Of a DNA stretch of 64,000 bases, positions 42,419-52,180 are shown one piece after another. The position numbers and the translations under genes are program-made. Where the stretch lies: NCBI RefSeq assembly GCF_024362695.1, contig NC_065419.1:1798678-1862677 (forward strand), written 5' to 3'. The notes under the pieces were generated by a model that worked only from the letters and a program-made list of their open reading frames with translations, had not been told where the DNA came from and did no database searches. Every line of letters begins with the position of its first letter. Position 1 is the first letter of the stretch. The DNA is from Pectinophora gossypiella (lineage: Eukaryota > Arthropoda > Insecta > Lepidoptera > Gelechiidae).

Positions 42419-44746
42419 ATGGACCACCCTTCCCCCATACTCGTGGGATTAAAAATGGAAGATTTTACAAATAAAGCCGATTTTTCGGAGCTGTCGGAGG
42501 AGAGGAAAGATGAAGGAAAGGGAGAAAAGAAGCGTGCTCAGGCACAGAAGTTTACTGGCCGTGAAGCGGACACCAAGTCCGCGGGGCTTACTGGGGCGCG
42601 ACCGGGTTCCACCACCCCGGGAGCGTCGCAACGCCCTGGCCTTGGCGCTTGCGCCACTCGTCCCTGTGAAGGGACCGAAGAGGAGGGAGGCGACTCCGGG
42701 AAATCGACCCCAAGCGGCGGGGATCGGTTACCCGGAATCGAGAAGGAGCCGAGGCTGAGCGTCACCACGACGCCCGCTAGCCGGGAGGAGGAGTCAATGG
42801 ACTCGGACTCCTCCTGCGTTAGCTTGGTGATGGTCACGTCGGGTAGCTCCGACCTTGGGAGGTTATTCCGAAAAAGGAACCGGCCAGATCCCGAGGTCGA
42901 AGAAGAGGATGCAGCTGGGTTACCCCTGAAAGGGGCGGCCCACAAGTCCAAGAGGGGGAGGGGTCGCCCGCCCACAACTGGTAAGTATGTCGGCCTGGCC
43001 GCAGCCAGGGCGGCATACAACCAAGAAATGGCGGAAAGTCTCCGGCTCATGGCTGAGGCGGAAGTCGCCAGCGCGGCACGGGGCGTGAGGGAGGCTAGGG
43101 CCTCCCTGCAGCCCAGCCCCACAATGGAGACCTTGTCCGAAGAGGAGGCGGAACAGACGAGTGCCGCTCTGGATGGCGTCGTCAAGGCCTCGTTGGATAC
43201 CATCCTGATGGTAGCCACCAAGTCCTCCCACCTGAAGGGAACGTACGTCCGGGCTCTCAAAGATGCAGTTAAGGGCATCCAAAAGGCGGTGTCCCAAATG
43301 AGAGCTCGGACTGCGTCGGAGGAGGTCTTGCGGTTGGAGGCTGCCAACGCGCAACTGGCGAGGGAGGTCGCTGATCTGCGCCGCGACTTACAGGAGTTGC
43401 GACAGCGACCGGCCCAGTCCCAGGAGCCAAGCCTCCGTCAGTTGCTGGAGGAGACGGCCCGTGCCAATGCCGAGATGTTTGGCAATATGCTAAACGCCAG
43501 GCTGGCCGGCATTGAGGACCGCCTCCTACCAGAGCCTCGTCGACGGCCCCCGCTTGCAGCGGATGGTAGAGCTACCAGGGCAAACCCTGCTCATATAGAG
43601 CCGTCAGAGGCCCCGGTTGCCTCTACCAGCAGTGGTAGCGCCTCCATGGCTAGGCCAAGCTCAACCCAGGCTAAAAACATTGCCAAGGTTAGCAGTGAGT
43701 GCCGGGCTTCTTCTAATCCGCCTGCGGGGAAGAAGGGGAAAAAGAAAAGCCTGGCCGCCATGGAGGCTGCGAAGATGCGGAGTCAGCCTGCTCCAGCGCC
43801 GGAAGAAGTGCCGTGGACAGCTGTAGTTGGCCGAAAGGCCAAGGCTAAGGCAACCAAGGCTGCAAAGGAGGCACAAAAGGCCCGACCCGCGGCACCGGGT
43901 CAGAGGAAGACCAACCTCCGGGTACCCAGCACTGCGGCGGTCACACTGACCCTGGTGCCCGGGGTAGAGGATAGGGGGGTGACGTACGCGTCGATCCTCT
44001 CCGATGCCAAGCAGCGCGTGTGCCTTGCGGACCTCGGCATTAGTGGCATGAGATTCCGCAGGGCAGCGACGGGTGCGCGCCTGCTGGAGATCGGAGGGGA
44101 GAATGCGGCGGCAAAGGCGGACTCATTGGCCCAAAAGCTGCGTGAGGTCTTCAGTCCCGACGCAGTAAGGGTCATTCGTCCGGTGAAGTGCGCGGAAATC
44201 CGCGTCACTGGGCTGGACGACTCGGCTGACGCTATCGAGGTGATGGACGCGGTGGCCAAGGAAGGAGCGTGCTCGGCCGACGAAATCAAATGCGGCAAAA
44301 TTGTCGTTGGCCCAAGAGGAGACGGGTCGTTATGGGTCAGGTGCCCGGTAGCCGCTGCCAAAAAGGTAGCGGCCTCTGGCCAAATACAAGTCGGCTGGAC
44401 GACGGCCAGAGTTAGGCTGTTGGTCTCCAGACCGGCGCGTTGCTTCCGTTGTCTGGAACCGGGGCACCTGGGAGCCAAGTGCTCTTGCGAGGTTGACCGC
44501 AGCAAGCTTTGCTTCCGCTGCGGTCAATCGGACCACAAGGCGCAGAGCTGTAGCGCTGAGCCCCATTGCCCCGTCTGTGCGGCGGCGGGTAAACCGGCGG
44601 CCCACTCTATCGGCGGTGGCGGATGTATTTCCGCTACCAAAAAGCCGACGGCCCCGAAGACGGGAAAGAGCGCGCCGTTGACAAAATCGCAACGGCGACG
44701 CAAGGCCAGGAAGGCCAAGAAGGAGCGGATGGATACCAATCCATAA
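42419..44746 (+). CDS. R1-clade ORF1, Gag-like nucleic-acid-binding protein
   Basis: 775 residues. The N-terminal third is charged and low-complexity with basic patches (for example KSKRGRGR). A likely coiled coil follows near 300-330 (LRLEAANAQLAREVADLRRD). The C-terminal half has the Gag-like domain of R1/jockey ORF1 proteins, then three zinc knuckles: CFRCLEPGHLGAKC (675-688), CFRCGQSDHKAQSC (698-711) and CPVC...H...C (717-736). A basic tail (SQRRRKARKAKKER) precedes MDTNP and the stop. The protein should bind element RNA in the RNP. The ATG at 42419 is the first in frame; a second Met lies at codon 12. The stop TAA directly touches the ORF2 ATG in the same frame. Confidence 0.92.
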   Translation: MDHPSPILVGLKMEDFTNKADFSELSEERKDEGKGEKKRAQAQKFTGREADTKSAGLTGARPGSTTPGASQRPGLGACATRPCEGTEEEGGDSGKSTPSGGDRLPGIEKEPRLSVTTTPASREEESMDSDSSCVSLVMVTSGSSDLGRLFRKRNRPDPEVEEEDAAGLPLKGAAHKSKRGRGRPPTTGKYVGLAAARAAYNQEMAESLRLMAEAEVASAARGVREARASLQPSPTMETLSEEEAEQTSAALDGVVKASLDTILMVATKSSHLKGTYVRALKDAVKGIQKAVSQMRARTASEEVLRLEAANAQLAREVADLRRDLQELRQRPAQSQEPSLRQLLEETARANAEMFGNMLNARLAGIEDRLLPEPRRRPPLAADGRATRANPAHIEPSEAPVASTSSGSASMARPSSTQAKNIAKVSSECRASSNPPAGKKGKKKSLAAMEAAKMRSQPAPAPEEVPWTAVVGRKAKAKATKAAKEAQKARPAAPGQRKTNLRVPSTAAVTLTLVPGVEDRGVTYASILSDAKQRVCLADLGISGMRFRRAATGARLLEIGGENAAAKADSLAQKLREVFSPDAVRVIRPVKCAEIRVTGLDDSADAIEVMDAVAKEGACSADEIKCGKIVVGPRGDGSLWVRCPVAAAKKVAASGQIQVGWTTARVRLLVSRPARCFRCLEPGHLGAKCSCEVDRSKLCFRCGQSDHKAQSCSAEPHCPVCAAAGKPAAHSIGGGGCISATKKPTAPKTGKSAPLTKSQRRRKARKAKKERMDTNP

Positions 44747-47700
44747 ATGTCATCCATCCGTTTCCTGCAGGCCAACATCAACCACTCCGCCAGGGCACAG
44801 GACCTGTTGGCCCAAACCATGGCGGAGTGGTTGATAAACATAGCGATTGTGTCCGAGCCATATGTGGTCCCAACCCGAACGGACTGGATCGGTGACCACA
44901 ATAGCTCAGTGGCTATCTCCGCCCCTGCTGTTAGTGGCTCCCCTCCCTTTGACAAGGTAGCGAAGGGTAGGGGAAGCGTGCTGGCCGTTGTTGGTGGAGT
45001 CGCCGTCGTGGGGGTCTACTTTCCGCCGAGTTGGCATCTCGCCGATTTCGAGAGGGCCCTCACGGAGGTGAGCGCGCTAATCGCGCAGGTCTCCTCCCTC
45101 CCCGTGATCGTCGCGGGGGATTTCAATGCCAAATCCATGGCTTGGGGATCGCCCGCGACGGACGCGAGGGGAGAGGAGCTGGAGGACTGGGCGGCGACCT
45201 TGGGTCTGGTGGTCCTCAATAGGGGCTCCGAGGACACCTGCATTCGCCAACAGGGGGGGTCAATCGTGGACCTCACATTCGCGACCCCCTCCATGGCCCA
45301 AAGAGTCCAGAGGTGGAGCGTGAAGGTAGGCGTGGAGACATTGTCGGATCACCGATATATCCGGTTCGATGTCTCTGCGTCTGCTGCCACTACAGCGCAC
45401 ATTGTCCGCTCCTCTATGGAGGATGGCCCCCGATGGGTGCTTGGGCGGCTCGATCGCGAGCTAGCTGAGGAGGCGGCCATTGTGGAGAGCTGGGTGGTGG
45501 ACACCAGCCCTCCTGATGATGTCGACGCGGGAGCGGGGCTGCTCGGCGCATCTCTGATGAACGTCTGTGATGCGTCGATGCCCAGAGCCAGACCGCTCCC
45601 CCCACGCCGGCAGGTATATTGGTGGCGAGACGAGTTGCGCCAACTGCGCAAGACCTGCGTCGTTGCACGCCGCAGCTACGCTCGGTGCCGGAGGCGTCGT
45701 ACCCGCAATGTGGCATTGGAGGGCGCCTTATACTCAGAGTATAGGACCGCCTGCAGTGCCCTCCAGATTGCCATATCGAGAGCCAAGCAGGGGTCCTGGG
45801 AGGAGTGGCTTGCCACCCTAGACCGGGACCCCTGGGGCAGACCTTACCGGGCAGTGAGGCGGAAGCTCCGGCCCTGGGCTCCGCCACTCACCACGACTCT
45901 CGATCCCCAGTTGGTCGAGAGCGTGGTACAATCACTGTTCCCAAGTCGGGCGTGGTCTGCCCGGCCTGTGGCCGCCATGATAGAGGAGGATATTCGGCCA
46001 GTGTCCGAGGCGGAGCTGCGATACGCCGCGGCTAAACTCCGGCTCAAGAAGACCGCTCCGGGGCTGGACGGTGTGCCAGGGCGCGTACTTGCCCTGGCAC
46101 TGTCGGAGCTGGGGAGCCAATTCCAGGCCCTGTTTACCGAGTGCCTGGTGCAGGGCCGCTTCCCCAGCTCCTGGAAGGAGGGGAAACTCGTCCTTCTTAG
46201 GAAGGACGGCCGTCCCGCGGACCAGCCGTCGGCCTACCGACCGATTGTGTTGCTCGGCGAGACGAGCAAGCTCTTTGAGCGTGTGCTCGTTCATCGTCTC
46301 GCCGGACACATAGTCCTGAATGACGCCCAGTTCGGGTTCCGCGTCGGCCGGTCGACGGTGGACGCCATCAACCGTGTCAGGGAGCAGGCGGAGGATGCGG
46401 TGGCCCGGGGTGACGTGTTGTTGGCGGTGTCGTTGGACATATCCAACGCTTTCAACACGCTACCCTGGGAGGCGGTCATGGCGGCGCTAAGCCATTTTGA
46501 GGTCCCCCATCACCTGCAAAGGCTAGTGCGAGATTATTTTGATGGGAGAGCCGTGGTGTACCCGACGCGGAACGGCTGGGCACGCCGAGTAATGTCGTGC
46601 GGTGTTCCACAGGGTTCGGTCCTGGGACCGTTCCTGTGGAACATCGGGTACGACTGGGTGCTGCGCGGGGCCACGTTGCGAGGGATCGGCGTTACCTGTT
46701 ACGCCGACGATACCCTCGTGTCGGCCCGTGGCAGTACCCATCGGGAGGCCGGCATCCTCGCCACGGTGGGAGTGGCACAGGTGGTGCACCGCATCCGACA
46801 TCTGGGGCTCGAGGTGGCCCTACAGAAATCGGAGGCCTTGGCCTTTCATGGGCCACGGAACGCGCCACCACCGAACGCCCACATTGTGGTTAGCGGAACC
46901 TCTATCGCCATCGGGTCGACGATGAAGTACCTGGGACTCGTCCTCGATGGCAGATGGAGCTTCCAAGAGCACTTCCGGCGCTTGGCCCCAAAATTGGTGG
47001 CTGCAGCCGGAGCGCTTGGGGGAATGCTCCCTAACCTGGGAGGACCAGGGGAATCATGCCGCCGCCTGTACGTCGGAGTCATCCGCTCCATGGCGCTCTA
47101 CGGTGCGCCCATATGGGCGGAGTCTCTGAGTGCCCGAAACCGGATCCTACTGCGGCGTCCGCAGCGGGTCATGGCACTCAGGGTGGCCCGGGCGTACCGG
47201 ACAGTGTCCTACACGGCGGCTTGCCTAATAGCGGGCAGTCCGCCGTGGGAGCTCGAGGCTCGAGTTCTCGCGGCGGTCTACAGGCGGCGCGCTGAAGCCA
47301 GTGCCAACGGCGATCTCCCACACCCTCGGGAGGTGGCACAGTGGAGGGAGGACGCCCGCACTATCCTCTTCCAGCAATGGGAGGAAGTGCTGGAGACCCC
47401 GGATGCTAGCCGGGAGTTGGTGGCGGCGATCCGGCCGGTCCTCCGGGACTGGACCGAGTGCCCCGGTGCTCCCACCTACCACCTCACGCAGGTCCTCACC
47501 GGGCACGGGTGCTTTGGTGAGTACCTGTTTAGGGTGGTCGGGAGGGAGCCAACCGCCGAATGTCATCATTGTGTGGGCGGAGTAGTGGACACGGCACGAC
47601 ACACGCGCGAGGAGTGCCCCGCTTGGGCGATCCCTCGCGCTGCCGTGTCCGCAGTAATAGGGGCGGACCTCTCGCTGCCGGCCATGGTTAGGGCCATGAG

Positions 47701-47875
47701 CGGCAGCGAGCAGGCCTGGAGAGCGGTCGCCACCTTCGCGAACATAGTCATGTCCGCGAAGGAAGCGGCGGAGAGGGAGCGGGAAGACTCTGTCGACTCG
47801 CTCCCGATTCGCCGCAGGCGACCGGGAAGGCGGCGACGGGCGTACTTGGTCGCAATCGATCGAGCGCCGCCTTGA
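44747..47875 (+). CDS. R1-clade ORF2, AP endonuclease and reverse transcriptase
   Basis: 1042 residues, intact. Residues 1-215 are an APE-type endonuclease: QANINHS near 8, the catalytic Glu in SEPY near 36, GDFNAKSMAWGSP near 125 and SDHRY near 200. Reverse transcriptase follows: RPIVLLGETSKLFERVLVHR, motif A SLDISNAFNT near 563, motif B GVPQGSVLGP near 620 and motif C CYADDT near 651. A C-terminal CCHC finger (CHHC...H...C, from 939) and a basic end (IRRRRPGRRRRAY) finish the protein. The enzyme would nick target DNA and prime cDNA synthesis from the nick. All catalytic residues I looked for are present. It starts at the ATG immediately after the ORF1 stop, so translation probably relies on coupling or reinitiation. 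Confidence 0.95.
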   Translation: MSSIRFLQANINHSARAQDLLAQTMAEWLINIAIVSEPYVVPTRTDWIGDHNSSVAISAPAVSGSPPFDKVAKGRGSVLAVVGGVAVVGVYFPPSWHLADFERALTEVSALIAQVSSLPVIVAGDFNAKSMAWGSPATDARGEELEDWAATLGLVVLNRGSEDTCIRQQGGSIVDLTFATPSMAQRVQRWSVKVGVETLSDHRYIRFDVSASAATTAHIVRSSMEDGPRWVLGRLDRELAEEAAIVESWVVDTSPPDDVDAGAGLLGASLMNVCDASMPRARPLPPRRQVYWWRDELRQLRKTCVVARRSYARCRRRRTRNVALEGALYSEYRTACSALQIAISRAKQGSWEEWLATLDRDPWGRPYRAVRRKLRPWAPPLTTTLDPQLVESVVQSLFPSRAWSARPVAAMIEEDIRPVSEAELRYAAAKLRLKKTAPGLDGVPGRVLALALSELGSQFQALFTECLVQGRFPSSWKEGKLVLLRKDGRPADQPSAYRPIVLLGETSKLFERVLVHRLAGHIVLNDAQFGFRVGRSTVDAINRVREQAEDAVARGDVLLAVSLDISNAFNTLPWEAVMAALSHFEVPHHLQRLVRDYFDGRAVVYPTRNGWARRVMSCGVPQGSVLGPFLWNIGYDWVLRGATLRGIGVTCYADDTLVSARGSTHREAGILATVGVAQVVHRIRHLGLEVALQKSEALAFHGPRNAPPPNAHIVVSGTSIAIGSTMKYLGLVLDGRWSFQEHFRRLAPKLVAAAGALGGMLPNLGGPGESCRRLYVGVIRSMALYGAPIWAESLSARNRILLRRPQRVMALRVARAYRTVSYTAACLIAGSPPWELEARVLAAVYRRRAEASANGDLPHPREVAQWREDARTILFQQWEEVLETPDASRELVAAIRPVLRDWTECPGAPTYHLTQVLTGHGCFGEYLFRVVGREPTAECHHCVGGVVDTARHTREECPAWAIPRAAVSAVIGADLSLPAMVRAMSGSEQAWRAVATFANIVMSAKEAAEREREDSVDSLPIRRRRPGRRRRAYLVAIDRAPP

Positions 47876-48193
47876 CGGGGACCTGTGGACGGTAGTCGGG
47901 GGACCGCTGTCCACAACATAGGTCCCGTGCTGTAGGGCTCCCCAAGTGTTCCGGGCAGCCCTCGGCGGAGGGGGAGGCGCTTGACGCGCTCCCATGGGCG
48001 CTGGGCCCCAAAGGGCATCCGCCGGCGGGGACGCGGTTGTGTGCAAATGCGTTCCCGTATCCCCGCCACACGGCGGCAAGGAGGAACACCGTTGGGTTTT
48101 AGTGGGTATACCGGGTGGCGACACCCGGAGAGTCCCACATAACCACGTTGCCCCCCCGGGCGGCGTGGTATGCGTAACGCATTTCCCAACGTT

Positions 48194-48219
48194 AAAAAAA
48201 AAAAAAAAAAAAAAAAAAA
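48194..48219 (+). other. Poly(A) tail of the R1-clade element
   Basis: An uninterrupted run of A after CCCAACGTT, followed directly by the right target duplication. Confidence 0.93.
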
Positions 48220-48233
48220 GGAGGTGTCTGCAG
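48220..48233. repeat. Target site duplication, right
   Basis: GGAGGTGTCTGCAG, identical to 41501-41514. The preceding A could extend it by one base. Confidence 0.95.
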
Positions 48234-48379
48234 AAATCGGGGCTATTATATTTAAACCGGAGTAATTAAGAGCTAAGTATTACAAACGAACTGTTTCTGA
48301 ACTGTTATCCAACTGTAATTTTGCAGCAGTTACATCCCAATGTAGTATGTACCTCAGCATAATGTAAAGTTAGTAAAAT

Positions 48380-48663
48380 ATGTGTATGACAGCGGCTATT
48401 TTAGCTGAGTCTTTGAAGAGGAGGAAGTACTCGGGCCTGGCGGGGTCTTATTTTTTTGTACCATTTGCGGTTGACACGATGGGTCCTTGGGGTCCAGAAG
48501 AAAAACTATTTGTTGCGGATCTTTCAATGCGTGTTATCGGGGCTTCGCAAGGGCTGGTACTTATTTTTGTCAAAGAATAAGTCTTACAATTCAGAGAGGC
48601 AATGCCAGCCTGTTGGGCACCTTGCCTCGATGTGACGCATTGGAGGTGGTGTTTTATTTATAA
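48380..48663 (+). pseudogene. C-terminal remnant of a REL-type non-LTR element
   Basis: Encodes AESLKRRKYSGLAGSYFF, VPFAVDTMGPWGPEE and, after a frameshift at about 48.58 kb, IQRGNASLLGTLPRC and LEVVFYL with a stop at 48661. These align with the last 100 residues of the intact minus-strand ORF at 9.35-12.28 kb (GKRRKYQGLGAGYFFLPF, ETLGPWGPE, VQRGNVASILGTLPRC, EDIFYL). About 60-70% of positions look the same, so it is a different subfamily, 5'-truncated and on the opposite strand. Confidence 0.88.
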
Positions 48664-48958
48664 GTTACTCTAGTCACTTAATCAGCTCGCGACACCAAAC
48701 ACTTCAGGACCCCAATACCCCCCCCGGCGTGGTCGACGACTTCCCTCAATCAGCGCTTATCACTATCGACCCACTAGGGTCGATTAACTCTTGCAAATAT
48801 TTTTCCTCTCAGACGACGCCCTGAGCCGAGGTTCGCGCCCATCTGGGCACCCTCAGGCCTGTTGTCTTAAACGTTGTACCGGGTGAGAGCCTTCAGCGCT
48901 CCCCATTTGTCCGGCCAAGTAGTTAATATCAACAATAAGTCACGTCAAAAAAAAAATT
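48664..48958 (-). mobile_element. Family G, long copy
   Basis: CAGCTCGCGACACCAAACAC, GGCGTGGTCGACGACTTCCC, TCGACCCACTAGGGTCGATT, TTTTTCCTCTCAGACGACGC, CGCTCCCCATTTGTCCGGCC and the end ACAATAAGTCACGTCAAAAA. Confidence 0.85.
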
Positions 48959-50240
48959 GTCCATGTAACTTGTATTACGTAAAATATTAAACTAAGTAAA
49001 ATCAAACTTGATTTAATCAACAAGGTCGATGTCTCCCCTGATTTAATTTTAAACCAATCTGAAATATCAGCTGAATCCAATCGGATTATCGGGAACGATT
49101 AACTAGGTTACCAATAATCGTCTCGGACATATACATGTGTGATTTATTGAAGTAGCTGTTGATTTCTCTGAAAGGGACCAAATTTATAGCCAAATTCGGT
49201 ACGTGATCAGACCCCAACCGCCCTTTCGAGTTTCAATTCCGATCAGTAATTGATATTTCGGGAACCGAATTTAGATATCTACATAGGATGAATCATAATA
49301 TACTACGCTTGGGGGGGGGATACATCTTTGAACCACAAGCGTCGAAGCGGTGGTGACTTGTTGTTTACTCGAAGGACGAGACGCCACAAAACCGGCATGC
49401 TCTTTTACCGTATGTCTTTTTTGTGTTTTTTTTACACTTAATCAAAGAAAATATTTAGTCTGTAATTAGGGGTACCACAAGGGATAAAATGAAATATCGA
49501 CCTTACGTGTTTTCTGTGTAGATATTACAGAATGTACAACTCACATCCTTAAATACTGCATAGATATGTTTAAGTTACAACGCGGTAGTAATTCGGGCTA
49601 TACAGTTGCGGATACTAGCAACAGAAATACATATGTTTAGATTAATACATGATAATAGTTTTTATGCTCGTTGAAAGTCAAACTAGTCTGTAGTTTGACT
49701 TTCGACGAGGAGATGAGCCTCCTTTTATAAATAAAACTCCGAACTATGATGGGTATCTTCTATTGTTCATCGACATACACGGATATACATATTATGGAAC
49801 AGAATAAACAACACAATCGCACAATAAATTACATAAAAATCTCTGAGCGAGTTAAAAGTGCACGTGTCGCCTAGCAAGCCTGTCATCCAAAACAGCTTTT
49901 TTTTTTGTTTTGGTTTTCCCCGAAGGGTAAAGCAAAGGGAACTATGCCCATACAGCCATGTCTTACGTATTTTTTTTTCTTGATGATTAATGAAATGATG
50001 AAAGGTGATGATGATGAAACCTAAGCCCCCACCCTCGGAGTAGACTCCTACTCCGAACCCCAAACGAATTAATTCAAAAGTCCGCATAAACTTTCGAGTT
50101 ATGAAGCGGCTTCTTGGCAGCAAAAATAGGCAGATACACTTTGTTCATTGAATACTCCGATATAATAACACTCGCGAATGTCTTCCGACTAACTTAATGC
50201 GATCATTAACCATAAAACACCACTTCGTATTAATTATTTA
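48959..50240. other. No gene recognised
   Basis: AT-rich, with no supported coding. A small inverted pair (TGAAAGTCAAACTAGTCTGT and TAGTTTGACTTTCGACGAGG) lies at 49672-49712. Confidence 0.4.
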
Positions 50241-50379
50241 GATTATTCAATGTAGAAAGCAACTGTCCCGTTCCCGTTTCCCGCCAAAAAGCTGCGGGGG
50301 CGAAAGTACTCAAGCGTGAGTCAAATTTATTTGGCACTGGCTACAACATCATTCAGCCTTGTCATACGCCACACTCTTA

Positions 50380-50675
50380 GATGTGATTGGGCCACAAGTG
50401 TACACCGCCATACCCAGTGATATCAGGGATGCACCCAGCGACGCATGCTTCGGAAATAAATTAAAACATTATTTGGTTCATAAAGCCTATTATGACTTAA
50501 CAGAGTTTCTCAATTACATAAAATTAAGATGACGACAATATAGCGATGTAATTTATATATATTATGATTTTATAATGTGATGTAATATTGAAATATTCTA
50601 ACGTAATTATAGAATGTGTACCTACTCATGGATATATGTATTGACGTGTAATATATATTACGAATAAAGAATTGA
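50380..50675 (+). pseudogene. LINE C-terminal end and 3' UTR
   Basis: The frame ending at 50531 reads IPSDIRDAPSDACFGNKLKH and YLVHKAYYDLTEFLNYIKLR before a stop. This P-x-D-I-R ... F-x-x-K-L-K ... AYY pattern is the end of jockey/CR1-like ORF2 proteins, as in the 19.6-kb fragment. The 3' UTR ends with AATAAAGAATTGAATTGAAT. Everything upstream, including RT, is missing. Confidence 0.65.
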
Positions 50676-50844
50676 ATTGAATTTATTGATATCACGTGGT
50701 TTCCAATATTTGTGCCAGGTTAATGGTAATAGGATCGCCCCTATAACGTGGAATGGGATAAACATAGGGAGGTTTTAAGCACTAAACACCTCTATGTTAT
50801 GTTTAGATACTTAACATACATACATAAACGCACGCCTATTTCCC

Positions 50845-51085
50845 ACCGGGGTAAGCAGATACTATGGAACTCCCTTTGCTTCGATTCTGATACTTCTCTT
50901 GCTTCCTCCATATTCATCAATCGTTTCATACACGCACGCCGGTTCAGAGTAGATCGTACTGAATCTTTTCTAAGGATATCTCCAATTTGGTCAATATAGG
51001 TCCTTCTAGGTCTTCCTCTGTCAGCCCTACTGTCAACCTTCGCTTTATATACCACTTTCGTAATCCTATTATTCTTCATCCGGAA
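50845..51085 (-). pseudogene. LINE ORF2 C-terminal fragment
   Basis: The minus frame reads RMKNNRITKVVYKAKVDSRA, DRGRPRRTYIDQIGDILRKD and VRSTLNRRACMKRLMNMEEA, close to the 23.5-kb copy (TYDDQTGDVLRKG). The 3' end, beyond GGAACTCCCTTTGCTTCGAT, is shared by both. No RT motifs. Confidence 0.78.
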
Positions 51086-51374
51086 TGCTTTTAGGTACTT
51101 CAATATTTCTTATTTGTGTCTTACCTTTTAAATGTACATAGTGCTTCATGGTTTTATCATCTGGCTGAGTAAACAAATAGGAATTCCCTAAACGGTACAA
51201 AGTTTTCGGTCATAAATCTATTTGTGTTCTATTTCATAAGTACTTACCTAATACTTCCCAGTACGTAAAATAAATAATTTAGGTGAAAATTTGATTAAGT
51301 TTATTTTCCAATGACGATAAATGAAGGAGAATAAATTATGATGTCAGGCAATTCCCACACGACGCGGATTTAAG

Positions 51375-51975
51375 CGGTCAAGTGCGAGTCGGACTCGCCC
51401 ATGAAGGGTTCCGTAACAGCAAGTAACATAATATAAAAGTAAATTAGGGTTTACGATTTATGATGTATTAAAAAAAAAAAGCTACTTACAAGATCTAGTT
51501 CAAACCAATTTTCGTTGGTAGTTTGCATGCTAATCTACATCATATATTTTTTTTAGTTTTATCCTCTTCTTATTTTAGAAGTTGCAGGGGTGGGGGGACA
51601 CACATTTTACCACTTTGGAAGTGTCTCTCGCGCGAACTATTTAGTTTAGAAAAAAATGATATTAGAAACCTCAAGAATACCATTTTGGAAGACCTATCCA
51701 TAGATACCCTACACGTATGGGTTTGATGTAAAAATTATTTTGAGTTTCAATTCTATGTATGGGGACCCCCAAAATTTATTGGTTTTTTTTTCTATCATTG
51801 CGTAAAAGTCTTAATGTGGTTCACAGAATACACAGATTTATCAAGTTTCAACAGTTAGTATAGCCATTATAGTTTCGGAGAAAAGTGGCTGTGACATACG
51901 GACGGACGGACGGACAGACATGACGAATCTATAAGGGTTCCGTTTTTTGCCATTAGGCTACGGAACCCTAAAAAC
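51375..51975. mobile_element. Dispersed Lepidoptera-type repeat ending in GGTTCCGTTTTTT
   Basis: CGGTCAAGTGCGAGTCGGAC, TCGCCCATGAAGGGTTCCGT on the left and GACATACGGACGGACGGACG, AAGGGTTCCGTTTTTTGCCA, GGCTACGGAACCCTAAAAA on the right are phrases I recall as very common in lepidopteran genomes. AGGGTTCCGT at both ends, plus the inverted ACGGAACCCT, suggest a mobile unit. No coding. Confidence 0.55.
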
Positions 51976-52009
51976 CAAGGAAACACATACTATAAATACT
52001 ATCAGTACT

Positions 52010-52180
52010 ATTTAGAGGCGGAGGACAGGAGTCCTAGTACGGCTTTGAAATAGACTACTCTAGGCGCCAGCCCACTCGCGTCAGACAGAGTACTGCGGGG
52101 CGGAAAGCAAGAGAGAAACCCACTGCCCTATTTCCCCTAAAAAACTAGCATGGAGAATGCTACACCGACAGGAGCTTAAT
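52010..52180 (+). mobile_element. SINE-like repeat, family D (plus)
   Basis: TCAGACAGAGTACTGCGGGG, AAGCAAGAGAGAAACCCACT, GCATGGAGAATGCTACACCG. Reverse complement of the 13.3-kb copy. Confidence 0.6.

Larger units (their letters stand above)
41515..48219 (+). mobile_element. Full-length R1-clade non-LTR retrotransposon
   Basis: A complete insertion: a 5' UTR of about 0.9 kb, ORF1, ORF2, a 3' UTR of about 320 bp and a poly(A) tract at 48194-48219, bounded by 14-bp duplications. It is strikingly GC-rich against AT-rich surroundings. Clade placement rests on the two-ORF layout, AP endonuclease, RT and C-terminal CCHC, and the NINHSARAQDLL...AEW N-terminus typical of R1-type ORF2. The open ORFs and perfect duplication suggest a recent, possibly still competent, insertion. 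Confidence 0.93.
41095..48250. mobile_element. Foldback MITE split by the R1-clade retrotransposon
   Basis: The left arm (41095-41172: CTGATTTTATTACACACC, AATTTTAAGTTATACCTGTC, CTTTTCTTATCC, GAAAAGGAAAG) is inverted at 41445-41514 (CTTTCCTTTTCC, GGATAAGAAAATGACGGGTA, TAACTTAAAATAAAATT, GGTGTCTGCAG). The right terminus (AAATCGGGGCTA) lies beyond the retrotransposon at 48234-48246. A central hairpin (ACAGTTGTCAATCATTCATC and its inverse) lies at 41371-41419. Without the insert the element would be about 450 bp. Confidence 0.85.

Noticed and set aside
42538..48189. Long antisense and alternate-frame ORFs in the R1-clade element
   Set aside because: GC-rich coding DNA leaves shadow frames open; none carries a recognisable motif and the sense frames explain the region.
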